From contig DASZZM010000068.1 of the NCBI GenBank assembly GCA_035544895.1, positions 1 through 64,000 of the forward strand: DNA of 64,000 nt, given 5' to 3'. Numbering within the stretch: position 1 is the stretch's first letter; every line of letters starts with the position of its first letter. The notes under the pieces are model-generated. The model made no database searches. It had not been told where the DNA came from and saw nothing but the letters and a program-made list of their open reading frames with translations. Below are positions 26,858 through 36,121 of this stretch, piece by piece. This stretch comes from JASLEW01 sp035544895. GTDB taxonomy: Bacteria; Acidobacteriota; Thermoanaerobaculia; Multivoradales; UBA5704. The translations under genes and the position numbers were made by a program.

Positions 26858-28113
26858 TCGTTCTCTGCGGCGTCGGCTACCTCGAGACAGAATGGCAGCA
26901 TCAGGGCAAAGAGAGCGCAGCGCTTGACCACCGCGTCTCCCCAGTTGTTCTCGAAGAGCCCGGCGAGGTTGAAGGCGACCAGCGCCAGCACGCTGCCCAG
27001 ATAGATGTCGGCGCGGCGGCCGGCGAAGCCTCCCTCGCCGTGGAAGCGGCGTACGGCCAGCCGGATCCCGGCCAGCATCATCCAGAGATAGGCGGCGAGC
27101 GCCGGAAGGCCGCGCTCGGCCGCCAGCTGGAGGAAGCTGTTGTGCAGGTGGGGCACCCAGTAGCGCGGCGCGCTCGGCTGCCGGTAGATGCCATAGCGGC
27201 GGTCGACCATGTCGGGCCCCAGGCCGACCAGCGGACTCTCCGCGATCATGTGCAGACCGGCGTCGATCATGCACAGCCGATCGTAGTTGGAGGTGTCACG
27301 CAGGTTGACGATCGAGATGACCCGTTGCAAGAGCGGAGTGGGCGCCAGAACCACGAAAAGGGCGGCGGCGGGAAGCAGGGCGGCGAGCCAGCGCGGCCGG
27401 CGAACGGCGACCAGGGCGGCGAGGGCCAAGACCAGGGCCACCCAGGCGCCGCGCGTCAGGCTGCCCAGCAGCGCCAGGTTGATCAGGACCAGGGCAGCCC
27501 AGCGCCAGAGGCTTCTGCTCCCCTTGCCGCACACCAGGGCGGTGAGCAGCAGGACGTCGGCGATGAGCAGCACGCCCGAAAAGATCATGTAGTGCGAGAA
27601 CGGGCCGCGGATGCGCCGGCTGATCTCGCCGTAGCCGGCCAGGTACTGCGAAAGCCCCTTGATGGCAAGGAGCGCGGCCACCGCCACCACCCCGTCGATC
27701 AGCCATCGCGCTTGGCGCTCGCCGCGCACCAGGCCCGGTCCGAGGTAGAGAGTGGCCAGCGCAAAGAGCTCGCCGAGGCTGGCCAGGCTGACACGCGGCT
27801 CGTAGGACATGACCACGGAAACCGTGAGGAACAGCAGGTAGACCCCCATCGGCAGCAGGACCGGAGCGAGCTTGTGCCAGGCAAGCGAGCGGGCGCGCAG
27901 CGCTCGGGGCGCGGCCAGCAGCGTCAGGCCCAGGAAGACGTTGGACAGGGCGAGACCGAAGACGGTGAACAGGTGCAAGGCGTAGGCGTAGAAAGCGGCC
28001 TTCTGCCACCTCTCCTCGCGTTCCGGCGCGGCAACCGCAGCGGCCTTGCCGCGCCCTCCCTCCTGCGCCGGAACGTGGGCGAGGTCCGCGCTCTCTCCGT
28101 CAGTTACGGTCAC
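26854..28113 (-). CDS. O-antigen ligase-like (WaaL family) membrane protein
   Basis: A 419-residue protein with about ten hydrophobic helices. The large periplasmic loop carries the Wzy_C/WaaL-type ESPLVGLGPDMVD, YWVPHLHNSFLQLAAERG and, near the end, AGLFENNWGD, all typical of O-antigen ligases. It should transfer an undecaprenyl-PP-linked glycan to lipid A-core or a related acceptor. The start is GTG 28113, with AAGGTG 8 nt upstream. It is divergent from the ArnT-like gene. Confidence 0.85.
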   Translation of the reverse strand: MTVTDGESADLAHVPAQEGGRGKAAAVAAPEREERWQKAAFYAYALHLFTVFGLALSNVFLGLTLLAAPRALRARSLAWHKLAPVLLPMGVYLLFLTVSVVMSYEPRVSLASLGELFALATLYLGPGLVRGERQARWLIDGVVAVAALLAIKGLSQYLAGYGEISRRIRGPFSHYMIFSGVLLIADVLLLTALVCGKGSRSLWRWAALVLINLALLGSLTRGAWVALVLALAALVAVRRPRWLAALLPAAALFVVLAPTPLLQRVISIVNLRDTSNYDRLCMIDAGLHMIAESPLVGLGPDMVDRRYGIYRQPSAPRYWVPHLHNSFLQLAAERGLPALAAYLWMMLAGIRLAVRRFHGEGGFAGRRADIYLGSVLALVAFNLAGLFENNWGDAVVKRCALFALMLPFCLEVADAAENE

Positions 28114-28163
28114 GGTTGCAGCACCTTATATCTGTCGACGGACCCGATGCTAGAGTCCCGCGG

Positions 28164-29951
28164 GTGCCGGAATCCAGTCAACCCGAGTGGCGGCGCGGTC
28201 TGGCTGTCGTGGCCTTCGCGCTGCTGGCCTCGTTTGCCGGGATCGGCTCGCACTCGTTGTGGACCCCCGACGAGCCGCGCGATGCGGCGGTGGGCAAGGC
28301 GATGCTCGCGAGCGGCGACTACCTGGTGCCGCGGCTCAACGGCCGCCCGTTCCTGGAAAAGCCTCCTCTCTATTGGTGGGCGCAAGCGGCTTGCTTCAAG
28401 GCGCTCGGGGTCGGCGACGCCAGGGCGCGGGTGCCGTCGGCGCTGTTCGCGGCGCTGACGCTGCTGCTGACCTACGGCATGGGGCGGCGGATCGGCGGGC
28501 CGCGGGTCGGCCTGTTCGCCGCCGCCGTACTGGCGACGACCGCCGAATTCGTCGAGGACATGTCGAGGGCGGTCGTCGACCCGCCGCTGGTCCTCTTCGT
28601 CAGCGCCGCCTGGTTCGCCTTCGCGGTGCTCGAGGAGCCGCGCTCTCCGGCGGAGCGGCGGTGGGCTGGCGGATTGGTGGCGCTGGCGGTGCCTCTCGCC
28701 TTCCTGGCCAAAGGGGTCGTCGGAGTCGGGCTCGGGATCGGCCCGCCTGTCCTCTACCTGTTGGCGCTGAGAGGCAGGAACGGGCGCGGTGCCGCGCTGC
28801 GCGGCTTGCTGCCGCTCGGCGCGGCCGGGGCGGCGGTGTTTGCCGCGCTCGTTCTGCCCTGGGCGCTCGCCCTGGTGCACGAGGCGGGCTGGCCGGCGCT
28901 GCGCGAGTGCCTGGTCGGCAACACGGTCGGACGGCTGCTGAGCACCGAAGCCGGCAGGGCCTACGGCCACCGCCAGCCCTTCTGGTACTACTTCGCGGCC
29001 GGGCTGCCGGCGCTCCTGCCCTGGGTCCTGGCGGTTCCGGCCATGGTGCGCGCGGGACTCTGGCGCCGCCGCCCCGGCTGGGACGCCGGACGGCTGCTCT
29101 TCTTCTGCTGCAGCCTCGGCCTCCTCCTGCTCTCCACCGCCGCCAGCAAGCGTGCCCTCTACCTTGTGCCCCTGCTGCCCGCCCTGGCCGTCTGCGTGGC
29201 CAGCTGGCTGGACCAGTGCGACTCCCCTGCCGATCCCGAAGCGGCGTCCGACGCCGCGCGAAGCTGGGACCGGCCGACTCTCCTCGTCCTGTTCGCCCTT
29301 GCCACCGCGCTGCCCATCCTGATCGGGTTTGCGGCCGAGTCCCTCCACTGGATCCCGTGGCTCTCGGCGGCCTCGCCTGGCGGCATTCCGCTGGTGCCGG
29401 TGCGCACCGCGCTGAAGGGAGGCTTGCTGCGGAACTTGTTCGGCTGGGTCGTGGTGGGCATAGGACTGTGGATCTTGCTGCCTCAGCTCCGGCGCGACCT
29501 GCGCACCAAGAGCCAGCCCCGGCCGGCCTGGATCCTGGTGCCTTACTTCCTGGTCTTCCTGCTCCTGCAGACGGCGGTCAAGGCGGCGATCGAGCCGCTC
29601 AAGAACTTGCACGACCTGACCGCGGCCATCTCGCGTCTCAGCCCGGGCACCGGTCCGGTGACCGCGTATCAGCCCAACGAGAGCCTCTTTGGCATCGTGG
29701 GCTTCGATCTCGATCGCCGCGTCGCGCCCCTGACCGGCCAGGAGGAGATCGCCTCCTACTTTGCGAGCCATCCAGGCGGCAACCTGGTGCTCACGGTCCA
29801 AGCGCTCCGCCGGCTGCCGGCCGGCATGCGCGCCCACCTCCGCCCGCTCTACGACGAGACCGGTTACAAGGCGTCCCCCTACGCCATCGTCACCGGGAGC
29901 GGAGGCACGCCGGAGGCGCTGCCAGGCCGATCAGGCGGATCACCCCGTTGA
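28164..29951 (+). CDS. arnT: ArnT-like lipid A glycosyltransferase (PMT/GT-C superfamily)
   Basis: A protein of about 595 residues with about a dozen hydrophobic helices. It follows the ArnT pattern: an acidic DE in the first loop (LWTPDEPRDAAVGKAML), LNGRPFLEKPPLYWW, EDMSRAVVDPPLV and YYFAAGLPALLPWVL, with a C-terminal periplasmic domain. ArnT moves 4-amino-4-deoxy-L-arabinose from undecaprenyl phosphate to lipid A. It lies 1 kb from the arn operon, which supports that substrate, though GT-C proteins vary. GTG 28164 is chosen; TTG 28116 is the upstream alternative and would almost abut the divergent GTG at 28113. Confidence 0.8.
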   Translation: MPESSQPEWRRGLAVVAFALLASFAGIGSHSLWTPDEPRDAAVGKAMLASGDYLVPRLNGRPFLEKPPLYWWAQAACFKALGVGDARARVPSALFAALTLLLTYGMGRRIGGPRVGLFAAAVLATTAEFVEDMSRAVVDPPLVLFVSAAWFAFAVLEEPRSPAERRWAGGLVALAVPLAFLAKGVVGVGLGIGPPVLYLLALRGRNGRGAALRGLLPLGAAGAAVFAALVLPWALALVHEAGWPALRECLVGNTVGRLLSTEAGRAYGHRQPFWYYFAAGLPALLPWVLAVPAMVRAGLWRRRPGWDAGRLLFFCCSLGLLLLSTAASKRALYLVPLLPALAVCVASWLDQCDSPADPEAASDAARSWDRPTLLVLFALATALPILIGFAAESLHWIPWLSAASPGGIPLVPVRTALKGGLLRNLFGWVVVGIGLWILLPQLRRDLRTKSQPRPAWILVPYFLVFLLLQTAVKAAIEPLKNLHDLTAAISRLSPGTGPVTAYQPNESLFGIVGFDLDRRVAPLTGQEEIASYFASHPGGNLVLTVQALRRLPAGMRAHLRPLYDETGYKASPYAIVTGSGGTPEALPGRSGGSPR

Positions 29952-30079
29952 CGGGAGTGCTGTCATTGCTAGCATTGAAAGCAAGGCCTCAGCACAGCGG
30001 CCTTTGGAAAGGGGCGGGTGATGGCTCAGCTAACCGAAAGCGGGGAATTCTGACCAGGCCACGGAAAGGCAACGGAGAC

Positions 30080-30946
30080 ATGGCCAGAGAGACCCACCGG
30101 CCCGAGGCGGCAGACGTCGGTCCTTCGCGGCGCGAGATCCTGCGCTGCGGCGCCCTTGGCTTGAGCACGGCAGCCTTCTGGCCCGCCCAGGCGGAACCGG
30201 CGCAGCAGGCGGAGCTCCCTCCCTTCGTGCTGATCCACGGCTCGTGGCACGGCGGCTGGTGCTGGCGCAATCTCACGCCGCTGCTGATCCGGGCAGGATT
30301 TCCGGTGCATACGTTGACGCTCACGGGGCTGGCGGACCGTGCCCACCTGCTCACCAGGGACGTGGGGCTCGAAACCCACGTCCAGGACGTCGCCTCCTTC
30401 CTCGAGTTCGAAGACCTCCGCGGCGCCGTCCTCGTCGGCCACAGCTATGCGGGCCTGGTCATCGGCGCCGTGGCCGAGAAGGCTGCCCGGCGCATCGGCC
30501 GTCTCGTCTATCTCGACGCCATCATCCCCAAAGACGGACAGTCGATGTTCGATCACGACCCCGGATTCAAGCGTTTTGCCGAGGCGAACGCGCGAGACCT
30601 CAGGGGCGTCAAGGTCCTGCCGCCCGCGCCGCCGCTGGTGCTCGGCGTCACCGATGCCAGGGACAGCGCCTGGATGAACGAACGGCTCAGCCCGCAACCG
30701 CTCCTCACCTACTCTCAGCCGGTGAGCATGCCGGAGGGAAAAGCGAAGAAGCTGCCGCGCAGCTTCATCTGGTGCAGCGGTTGGGAGGTCACCAAGCCCG
30801 AGGCCGCGCAGGCCCGGCAGGAAGCCTGGGACTTCCACGAGATCAAGAGCGGACACGACGTGATGGTGATCCGGCCGGACGAGCTGGCGCAGATCCTGAC
30901 CGGCATCGCCCGTCCGCAGCGCCCCCCCGCGCCCGCCGCGGGTTGA
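30080..30946 (+). CDS. alpha/beta hydrolase with Tat-like signal
   Basis: A 288-residue protein. The N terminus has a twin-arginine-like SRREIL (16-21) then a hydrophobic stretch, suggesting export. The fold is clear: oxyanion IHGSWHGGWCW, nucleophile elbow GHSYAG, an acid region (IIPKDGQ, VTDARDS) and the final His in SGHDVM. It resembles EstC/pyrethroid-hydrolase-type enzymes. The substrate is unknown. The ATG at 30080 is preceded by GGAGA. It lies between arnT and convergent arnD. Confidence 0.82.
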   Translation: MARETHRPEAADVGPSRREILRCGALGLSTAAFWPAQAEPAQQAELPPFVLIHGSWHGGWCWRNLTPLLIRAGFPVHTLTLTGLADRAHLLTRDVGLETHVQDVASFLEFEDLRGAVLVGHSYAGLVIGAVAEKAARRIGRLVYLDAIIPKDGQSMFDHDPGFKRFAEANARDLRGVKVLPPAPPLVLGVTDARDSAWMNERLSPQPLLTYSQPVSMPEGKAKKLPRSFIWCSGWEVTKPEAAQARQEAWDFHEIKSGHDVMVIRPDELAQILTGIARPQRPPAPAAG

Positions 30947-30953
30947 GCTCAGC

Positions 30954-31874
30954 CTACCCCGCGGCCACCAGAACGACCTCGCCGGAGCGGCCGGGGACCG
31001 GTCCCAGGGAGACGTCGCGGGGCGTGGCGCGAGGTCGGGCGGTGGCGGCAATGTCGCCGACCGTGACGGTGGCGACGCCGAGGTCGCGGTGGCGGGCGAG
31101 GAGCTGGCGAAAGAGCGCGCGGTAGGCCAGGCCCTCCGACTCCGCGTGGACGGTCAGCACCTCGTCGCGCCCGGGCCGGTAGCGCTCGGCAAGGCGCGAG
31201 ACGTAGTTGGCGGGAGTGATGCCGTCGCGGCCGAGCTCCTCGTCGAGGGTCGGCAGTGTGGTGGGCACGTCGAGGGTCGCGAGCACCCGCCCCGCGACCC
31301 GCGGATAGTAAGGCCCGGCTGCCCCGCGGGCGATCGAGGTGTAGTCGAAGCCGCGCGCGTCGAGGGCGGCGAAGGCCACGTCGGTGCAGAACCACGCCGG
31401 GGCCGCGAAGCTGCGCGGCGGCCGGCCGAAGACTTCGGCGTACGCCGCGACGCCGCGGTCGAGCTCGGCGTCCACCGCGCTCCGCGCGAAGCGGTGCAAC
31501 CGGTCCTGCCACGTGACGTGGTCCCAGGCGTGCAGCCCTACCTCGTGCCCCGCCGCCGCGCATCGCCGCATCGCCTCGCGGCAGCGCCGCCCGATCAGCG
31601 GCGCCGGCAGCAGCGTGCCGTACAACGCCGTGCGCCAGCCGTACATCTTCGCCGCGTTGGTCCGCAGCATCTTGCCCAGGAACCCCGGCTTCGAAAACAC
31701 CCGCATCACCGCCCGCCCCGAGGTGTCCGGCCCCACGCTGAAGAAGAAGCTCGCCCGCACACCGGCCGACGCCAGCTCCTCCAGCATCGCCGGCACCCCC
31801 TCCCGCGTTCCCCTGTAGGTATCGACGTCGATTTTCAAGGCCACCCGGCTGGCCGGCGCCGGGACGTCCGTCAC
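30954..31874 (-). CDS. arnD: ArnD-like deformylase (NodB-fold polysaccharide deacetylase)
   Basis: A 306-residue protein that should remove the formyl group from undecaprenyl-phosphate-Ara4FN, freeing the amine. The ArnD hallmark KIDVDTYRGTREGVP is near the N terminus with the metal-binding Asp, followed by ASFFFSVGPDTSGRAVMRVF in outline and LHAWDHVTWQDR with the His ligands. GTG 31874 overlaps the stop of the decarboxylase gene (GTGA). It is the last gene of the operon, which runs right to left from arnB. Confidence 0.9.
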   Translation of the reverse strand: MTDVPAPASRVALKIDVDTYRGTREGVPAMLEELASAGVRASFFFSVGPDTSGRAVMRVFSKPGFLGKMLRTNAAKMYGWRTALYGTLLPAPLIGRRCREAMRRCAAAGHEVGLHAWDHVTWQDRLHRFARSAVDAELDRGVAAYAEVFGRPPRSFAAPAWFCTDVAFAALDARGFDYTSIARGAAGPYYPRVAGRVLATLDVPTTLPTLDEELGRDGITPANYVSRLAERYRPGRDEVLTVHAESEGLAYRALFRQLLARHRDLGVATVTVGDIAATARPRATPRDVSLGPVPGRSGEVVLVAAG

Positions 31875-32851
31875 GGCAGGCGCACCTTCCACTCCGACTC
31901 GCTGCGAAACCATTCGATGGTCCGCCGCAGGCCTTCTTCGAGCGGCACCTTGGGCTCGACGCCGAGGATGGTGCGCATCCGCGTGATGTCGGGGAAGCGC
32001 CGCGGGATGTCCTCGTAGGAGTCGCCGTAGATCTCTTCCTGGCTCACCAGCTTGATCTTCGACCCGGTCCCCGGGCAGACGCGGATCATCGTTTCGGCGA
32101 GCTCCAGGATGGTCGTCTCGTGATCGTTGCCGATGTTGAAGATGCGCCCGAAAGCGTCCTTGCGCCTGCCCGCCGCGATCAAGGCCTCCATCGCGTCGTC
32201 CACGTAGGTGAAGGCGCGCGTCTGCTTGCCGTCGCCGATCACCGTCAGGTCCTCGCCGCGCAGAAGCTGGCCCATGAAGATCGTGATCACCCGCCCGACG
32301 TCGATGCGGTCGAGGCGCGGCCCGTAGGCGTTGAAGAAACGCACGATCGCGACCGGCAGACCGAGCTTGCCGTAGGCAAAGCAGAAGTGCTCTCCCGCCG
32401 CTTTCGAGGTCGAGTAACACCAACGATCGATCTCGGTCGAGCCGAGCAGGCGATCGCCGTCCTCGCGAAAGGGGGTGTCCCGCGATTTGCCATAGACCTC
32501 CGAGGTCGAGGCGAACACCAGCGGCTTGTCGTAGCGGTGCGCGAACTTGAGGACGTTCTGCGTGCCGTTGACGTTGACGTTGAGGACGTGCAATGGATCG
32601 TCCACGTAGTGCTCCACGCCGACGACCGCCGCCAGGTGATAGACCAGGTCCGACTTGCGGACCAGGCTTTCGAGCAGGTCCGCGTCGAAGATCGATCCCT
32701 TGATGTAATGGAAACGCTGGTGGCCCAGGTTATGGCGCACTTTGAGGTCGGGCGAGATATCGAGGGCGGTGACCTCGTCACCGGCGGCGAGCAGGCCGTC
32801 GCCGAGATGCGAGCCGAGGAAACCGCCGCCACCGGTGATCAGAACTTTCAT
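31871..32851 (-). CDS. NAD-dependent SDR, candidate UDP-glucuronate decarboxylase half of ArnA
   Basis: A 326-residue SDR: GGGGFLGSH at the N terminus, STSEVYG with the Ser-Glu pair used by the ArnA decarboxylase, YSTSKAAGEHF with YxxxK, RFFNAYGPR, and KQTRAFTYVDD. In enterobacteria the ArnA C-terminal domain oxidises and decarboxylates UDP-glucuronate. Here it is a free-standing gene with an ATGA overlap to the formyltransferase gene, which supports that role. Another epimerase function (for example UDP-xylose synthase-like) cannot be excluded by sequence alone. Confidence 0.78.
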   Translation of the reverse strand: MKVLITGGGGFLGSHLGDGLLAAGDEVTALDISPDLKVRHNLGHQRFHYIKGSIFDADLLESLVRKSDLVYHLAAVVGVEHYVDDPLHVLNVNVNGTQNVLKFAHRYDKPLVFASTSEVYGKSRDTPFREDGDRLLGSTEIDRWCYSTSKAAGEHFCFAYGKLGLPVAIVRFFNAYGPRLDRIDVGRVITIFMGQLLRGEDLTVIGDGKQTRAFTYVDDAMEALIAAGRRKDAFGRIFNIGNDHETTILELAETMIRVCPGTGSKIKLVSQEEIYGDSYEDIPRRFPDITRMRTILGVEPKVPLEEGLRRTIEWFRSESEWKVRLP

Positions 32852-33843
32852 CGTTCTCCATCCTTGGTTGGTCCTGCCATGATCGCATCGGCGGGATCGG
32901 CGGCGCGCCGCGGCGCCAGGTCGATCCCCGACGCCGCCTGGACCTCGAACCAGTGATCCGCGGTGGCGACGAAGAGCCGGTCCCCCTCCCACCTGACGGT
33001 GCCTGGGGGGGAGAGTGGGGGGAGTTTTGCCTCGTTGTCTGGCGCTCGGCCACGTTGGGCCTCGCTTAGTGGCTGACCCTGATAGATGAGGACACGGCGG
33101 CCCTCGACTTCCGCGATGGCGCCCGGCCACGGGGGCGCCACGGCCCGCACCAGGCAGTCGACCCGCCGCGCCGGCCACGACCAGTCGATCCGCCCGTCCT
33201 CGGGACGGCGCCGGCCGAAGTAGCTGGCCCGCGCTTCGTCCTGGGGCTGCCGCGCGGCACGGCCCGCCGCGACCAGTGGCAGCGTCTCGGCAAGCAGCGC
33301 AACTCCCTCTGCTTCGAGCTTCTGGTAGAGACTCAGGGCGGTCTCCCGCGGCGCGATGGCGACAGCGCGCTGCGCCACGATGTCCCCGGCATCGGCACGC
33401 TCGACCATGTGATGCAAGGTGATGCCGGTCGTGTCTTCGCCGTTGACCAGCACCCAGTTGATCGGCGCCCGGCCGCGATAGGCGGGCAGCAGCGAGGGGT
33501 GGAGGTTGAGCGCTGCGATTCGGGACGCGGCGAGCACCTCTGCGGGCAGCAGCTCGCGAAAGAAGACGCTCAGCACGAGGTCGGGCGCCAGCCGGGCCGC
33601 GATCTCGCCCAGGGCCGCCCGCCGCGACGCCTGCCGCGCCTGTCCGCTGCCGCTGCCGAGGTCTTCGACGTAACACAAGGGGAGCCGATGCTCCTCCGCC
33701 GCCTCCGCCGGCGTGCGATACCAGCGGCTCTCGGCCGGGTCATCGTGGTGCGTCACCACGGCCGCCACCTGGTAGCCGGCGCTCACCAGCAGCTCGACGG
33801 CGCGGAATCCGAGCTGGCTGTAGCCAAAGAAAAGGACTCTCAA
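32848..33843 (-). CDS. formyltransferase half of ArnA (UDP-Ara4N formyltransferase-like)
   Basis: A 331-residue methionyl-tRNA-formyltransferase-fold enzyme. It starts MRVLFFGYSQLGFRAVE. The catalytic set is visible: Asn113 and His115 in NLHPSLLPAYRG, and Asp154 in ADAGDI. It should formylate UDP-Ara4N with 10-formyl-THF. In enterobacteria this is the N-terminal domain of bifunctional ArnA; here it is a separate gene. The start is TTG 33843 overlapping the arnC stop (TTGA). The C-terminal third contains a second FMT-like domain. Confidence 0.88.
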   Translation of the reverse strand: MRVLFFGYSQLGFRAVELLVSAGYQVAAVVTHHDDPAESRWYRTPAEAAEEHRLPLCYVEDLGSGSGQARQASRRAALGEIAARLAPDLVLSVFFRELLPAEVLAASRIAALNLHPSLLPAYRGRAPINWVLVNGEDTTGITLHHMVERADAGDIVAQRAVAIAPRETALSLYQKLEAEGVALLAETLPLVAAGRAARQPQDEARASYFGRRRPEDGRIDWSWPARRVDCLVRAVAPPWPGAIAEVEGRRVLIYQGQPLSEAQRGRAPDNEAKLPPLSPPGTVRWEGDRLFVATADHWFEVQAASGIDLAPRRAADPADAIMAGPTKDGER

Positions 33844-34850
33844 CTCCGGTCGCCCTCCGTCTCCTCCGGGCGGAAGTTGATCGTCTCGGCGACCACGCTG
33901 CGCGGCCTGCGCCGCACCTCGACATAGATGCGGCCCACGTACTCGCCGAGCACGCCGAGGGCGAGGAAATCGGCGCCGACCAGGAAAAAGAGGATGGCAA
34001 ACAGGGTGAAGAGCCCCTCCGCCTCCGGGCCGAGGAGCAGCCGCCGGATGCCCAGGAAGACGCCGAAGCCGATCGACAGAAGGGCGATCAGGCTGCCGGC
34101 GATGGTCGCCAGCCGCAGCGGCGCCGAGGTGAAGCCGGTCACCAGGTCGGCCTGCAGCTTGAGCAGCCGCCAGAACGAGTACTTGGACTGCCCGGCCGCG
34201 CGGTCGGCGTGTCCCACCGGCACCTCGGCGATCCGCCGCGCGAACTGGCAGGCCAGGGCCGGGATGAACGGCGTCCGCTCCTCGCACAGCCGCATCGAAT
34301 CGACCACCGGCCGCGAATAGGCGCGCAGCATGCAGCCGTAGTCCTTGAACTCGACGCCCGAGAGGACGCGCCGCATCAGACGGTTGACCTGGCGCGACGC
34401 CCAGCGGCGGAACAGGGTGTCCTTGCGGTTCTCCCGCCAGCCGCCGACCACGTCGAATCCCTCGTCGATCTTGGCGAGCAGCCTGGGGATGTCCTCGGGC
34501 GGGTTCTGCAGGTCGGCATCCAGGGTCACCACCGTCTGCCCGCGCGCCGCCTCCAGGCCGGCAAAGACGGCGGCATGCTGACCGTAATTGCGGTTGAACG
34601 AGACCACGCGCACCCGGCGGTCCCGCTTCGCCAACTCGCGCAGGACGGCCAGCGAGCGGTCGGCGCTCCCGTCGTCGACGAAAACGACCTCGGCGCCGCC
34701 GGGGATGCCGTCCATCACCGGGGCCAGGCGGGCGTGGAGCGGCCCGAGGTTCTGCTCCTCGTTGAGCACCGGGATGACGATCGACACCCGCGGCGGATCG
34801 GCCGGGCGCGCTGCCGCCGGGACGGCCGTGGCGCGCGGGTCAGGCGGCAT
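33840..34850 (-). CDS. arnC: undecaprenyl-phosphate Ara4FN transferase (ArnC-like)
   Basis: A 336-residue family-2 glycosyltransferase with two C-terminal hydrophobic helices. ArnC landmarks are SIVIPVLNEEQNL, FVDDGSADRS, SFNRNYGQHAAVFAG and LDADLQNPPEDI, with the DxD-like site, then QSKYSFWRLLKL and the two membrane segments. It should transfer the formylated sugar to undecaprenyl phosphate. Its start overlaps the arnB end by 11 nt. A dolichol-phosphate-mannose-like role is the alternative, but the operon favours ArnC. Confidence 0.9.
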   Translation of the reverse strand: MPPDPRATAVPAAARPADPPRVSIVIPVLNEEQNLGPLHARLAPVMDGIPGGAEVVFVDDGSADRSLAVLRELAKRDRRVRVVSFNRNYGQHAAVFAGLEAARGQTVVTLDADLQNPPEDIPRLLAKIDEGFDVVGGWRENRKDTLFRRWASRQVNRLMRRVLSGVEFKDYGCMLRAYSRPVVDSMRLCEERTPFIPALACQFARRIAEVPVGHADRAAGQSKYSFWRLLKLQADLVTGFTSAPLRLATIAGSLIALLSIGFGVFLGIRRLLLGPEAEGLFTLFAILFFLVGADFLALGVLGEYVGRIYVEVRRRPRSVVAETINFRPEETEGDRS

Positions 34851-36015
34851 GGCGCAGGGCCTCCCTGACCGCCTGGACCACGTCCCCGGCGTCCTCTTCG
34901 GTCATCGCCGGGAAGAGGGGCAGCGAGACGATGCGCGAGCAGACCCCCTCGGCCACGGGCAGCGAGCCTTCGCGGTAATCGAAGCGCCGGCGGTAATAGT
35001 GATGGAGGTGGACGGCCTCGAAGTGCAGGCCGGCGCCGATCCCGAGCTGGCGCAGCCGCTCCATGAACGGCGTCCGCCGCGGCGGCAGGACGGCGAACAG
35101 GTGCCAGGGGTGGAAGTGCTCGTAAGGCGCGGCGGCGGGAAGCCCGAGCTCGCCGGCACCGGCCAGCTCGCGCCGGTAGAAGGCGGCGATCTCGCCGCGG
35201 CGCGCGTTGAAGCGCGGCAGCTTGCGCAGCTGATGGATGCCGAGCGCAGACTGGATATCGGTCAAGTTGTACTTGAACCCGGGAAGGCTCACGTCATAGG
35301 CCGCCGGGGCCTTCTCCGCCGCCGAGTAGGCCTTCCAGGCGTCGCGTCGAACGCCGTGGAACCGCCACAGCTTGATCTCGGCGGCCAGCCGCTCGTCGTC
35401 GGTGGTGACCATGCCACCCTCGCCGGTTGTCATGTTCTTGATGGGATGGAAGGAAAAGCAGGCCGCCACCGTGCCGTTGGCTTCCGTCGCCCCGATGGGC
35501 CGGCCCTTGTAGCTCGCGCCGGCGGCGTGGGCGGCGTCCTCCAGGATGCGCACGTCGCCGCGGCCGGCCGCGGCAACGGCCTCGCCCAGGGCGTCGAGGT
35601 CGCACGGCTGGCCGGCAAAGTGCACCGGGATGATCAGCCGGGTGCGCGGCGTCAGCGCGCGCAGGGCCGCGGCCGGATCGAGGTTCCAGGTGGCCGCATC
35701 GACGTCGGCGAAAACCGGCACGGCGCCGCAGGCGACGACCATGTTGGCGGTGGCCGGCCAGGTGAGGGCCGGCACCACCACTTCGTCGCCAGGCCCGATG
35801 CCAAGCGCCAGCAGGGTGGCGTGCAGGGCGCCGGTGCAGGACGAGAATGCGAGGGCGTGGCGGGCGCCGCAGGCGGCGGCGAACTCCTGCTCGAAGCGGG
35901 CGGTCAGCGGTCCGGTCGTGATCCATCCCGAGCGCAGGCAGCGCACGACCTCCTCGATCTCCTCCTCGCCGATCTCGGGCCGGGAAAAGGGCAACGCGGG
36001 ATCTCTCGGCAACAC
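34840..36015 (-). CDS. arnB: UDP-Ara4O aminotransferase (ArnB-like)
   Basis: A 391-residue DegT/DnrJ/EryC1-family PLP aminotransferase that aminates UDP-4-keto-arabinose. SSCTGALHATLLALGIGPGDEVV in outline, DAAHAAGASYKG and FSFHPIKNMTTGEGGM with the PLP Lys are clear. The N-terminal SGWITTGP is typical of ArnB. The start is GTG 36015, 10 nt after GAGAGGTGATC. It is the first gene of the five-gene arn operon. Its promoter was not identified in the 106-nt gap upstream. Confidence 0.9.
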   Translation of the reverse strand: MLPRDPALPFSRPEIGEEEIEEVVRCLRSGWITTGPLTARFEQEFAAACGARHALAFSSCTGALHATLLALGIGPGDEVVVPALTWPATANMVVACGAVPVFADVDAATWNLDPAAALRALTPRTRLIIPVHFAGQPCDLDALGEAVAAAGRGDVRILEDAAHAAGASYKGRPIGATEANGTVAACFSFHPIKNMTTGEGGMVTTDDERLAAEIKLWRFHGVRRDAWKAYSAAEKAPAAYDVSLPGFKYNLTDIQSALGIHQLRKLPRFNARRGEIAAFYRRELAGAGELGLPAAAPYEHFHPWHLFAVLPPRRTPFMERLRQLGIGAGLHFEAVHLHHYYRRRFDYREGSLPVAEGVCSRIVSLPLFPAMTEEDAGDVVQAVREALRHAA

Positions 36016-36121
36016 GGCCGGTTAGTAGATCACCTCTCCCGACCCGCCCGCAAGGACGAAGCGACGAGGGCGGCGAGGGTAATGCCTCAGGTCCTTGGAT
36101 CCCGGCCGGCTGGCCCGCCGG

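Noticed and set aside
27040..30946. Very long frames over the O-antigen ligase and ArnT-like genes
   Set aside because: Shadow frames. The last part of one of them does encode the true alpha/beta hydrolase, which is annotated from its own ATG at 30080.
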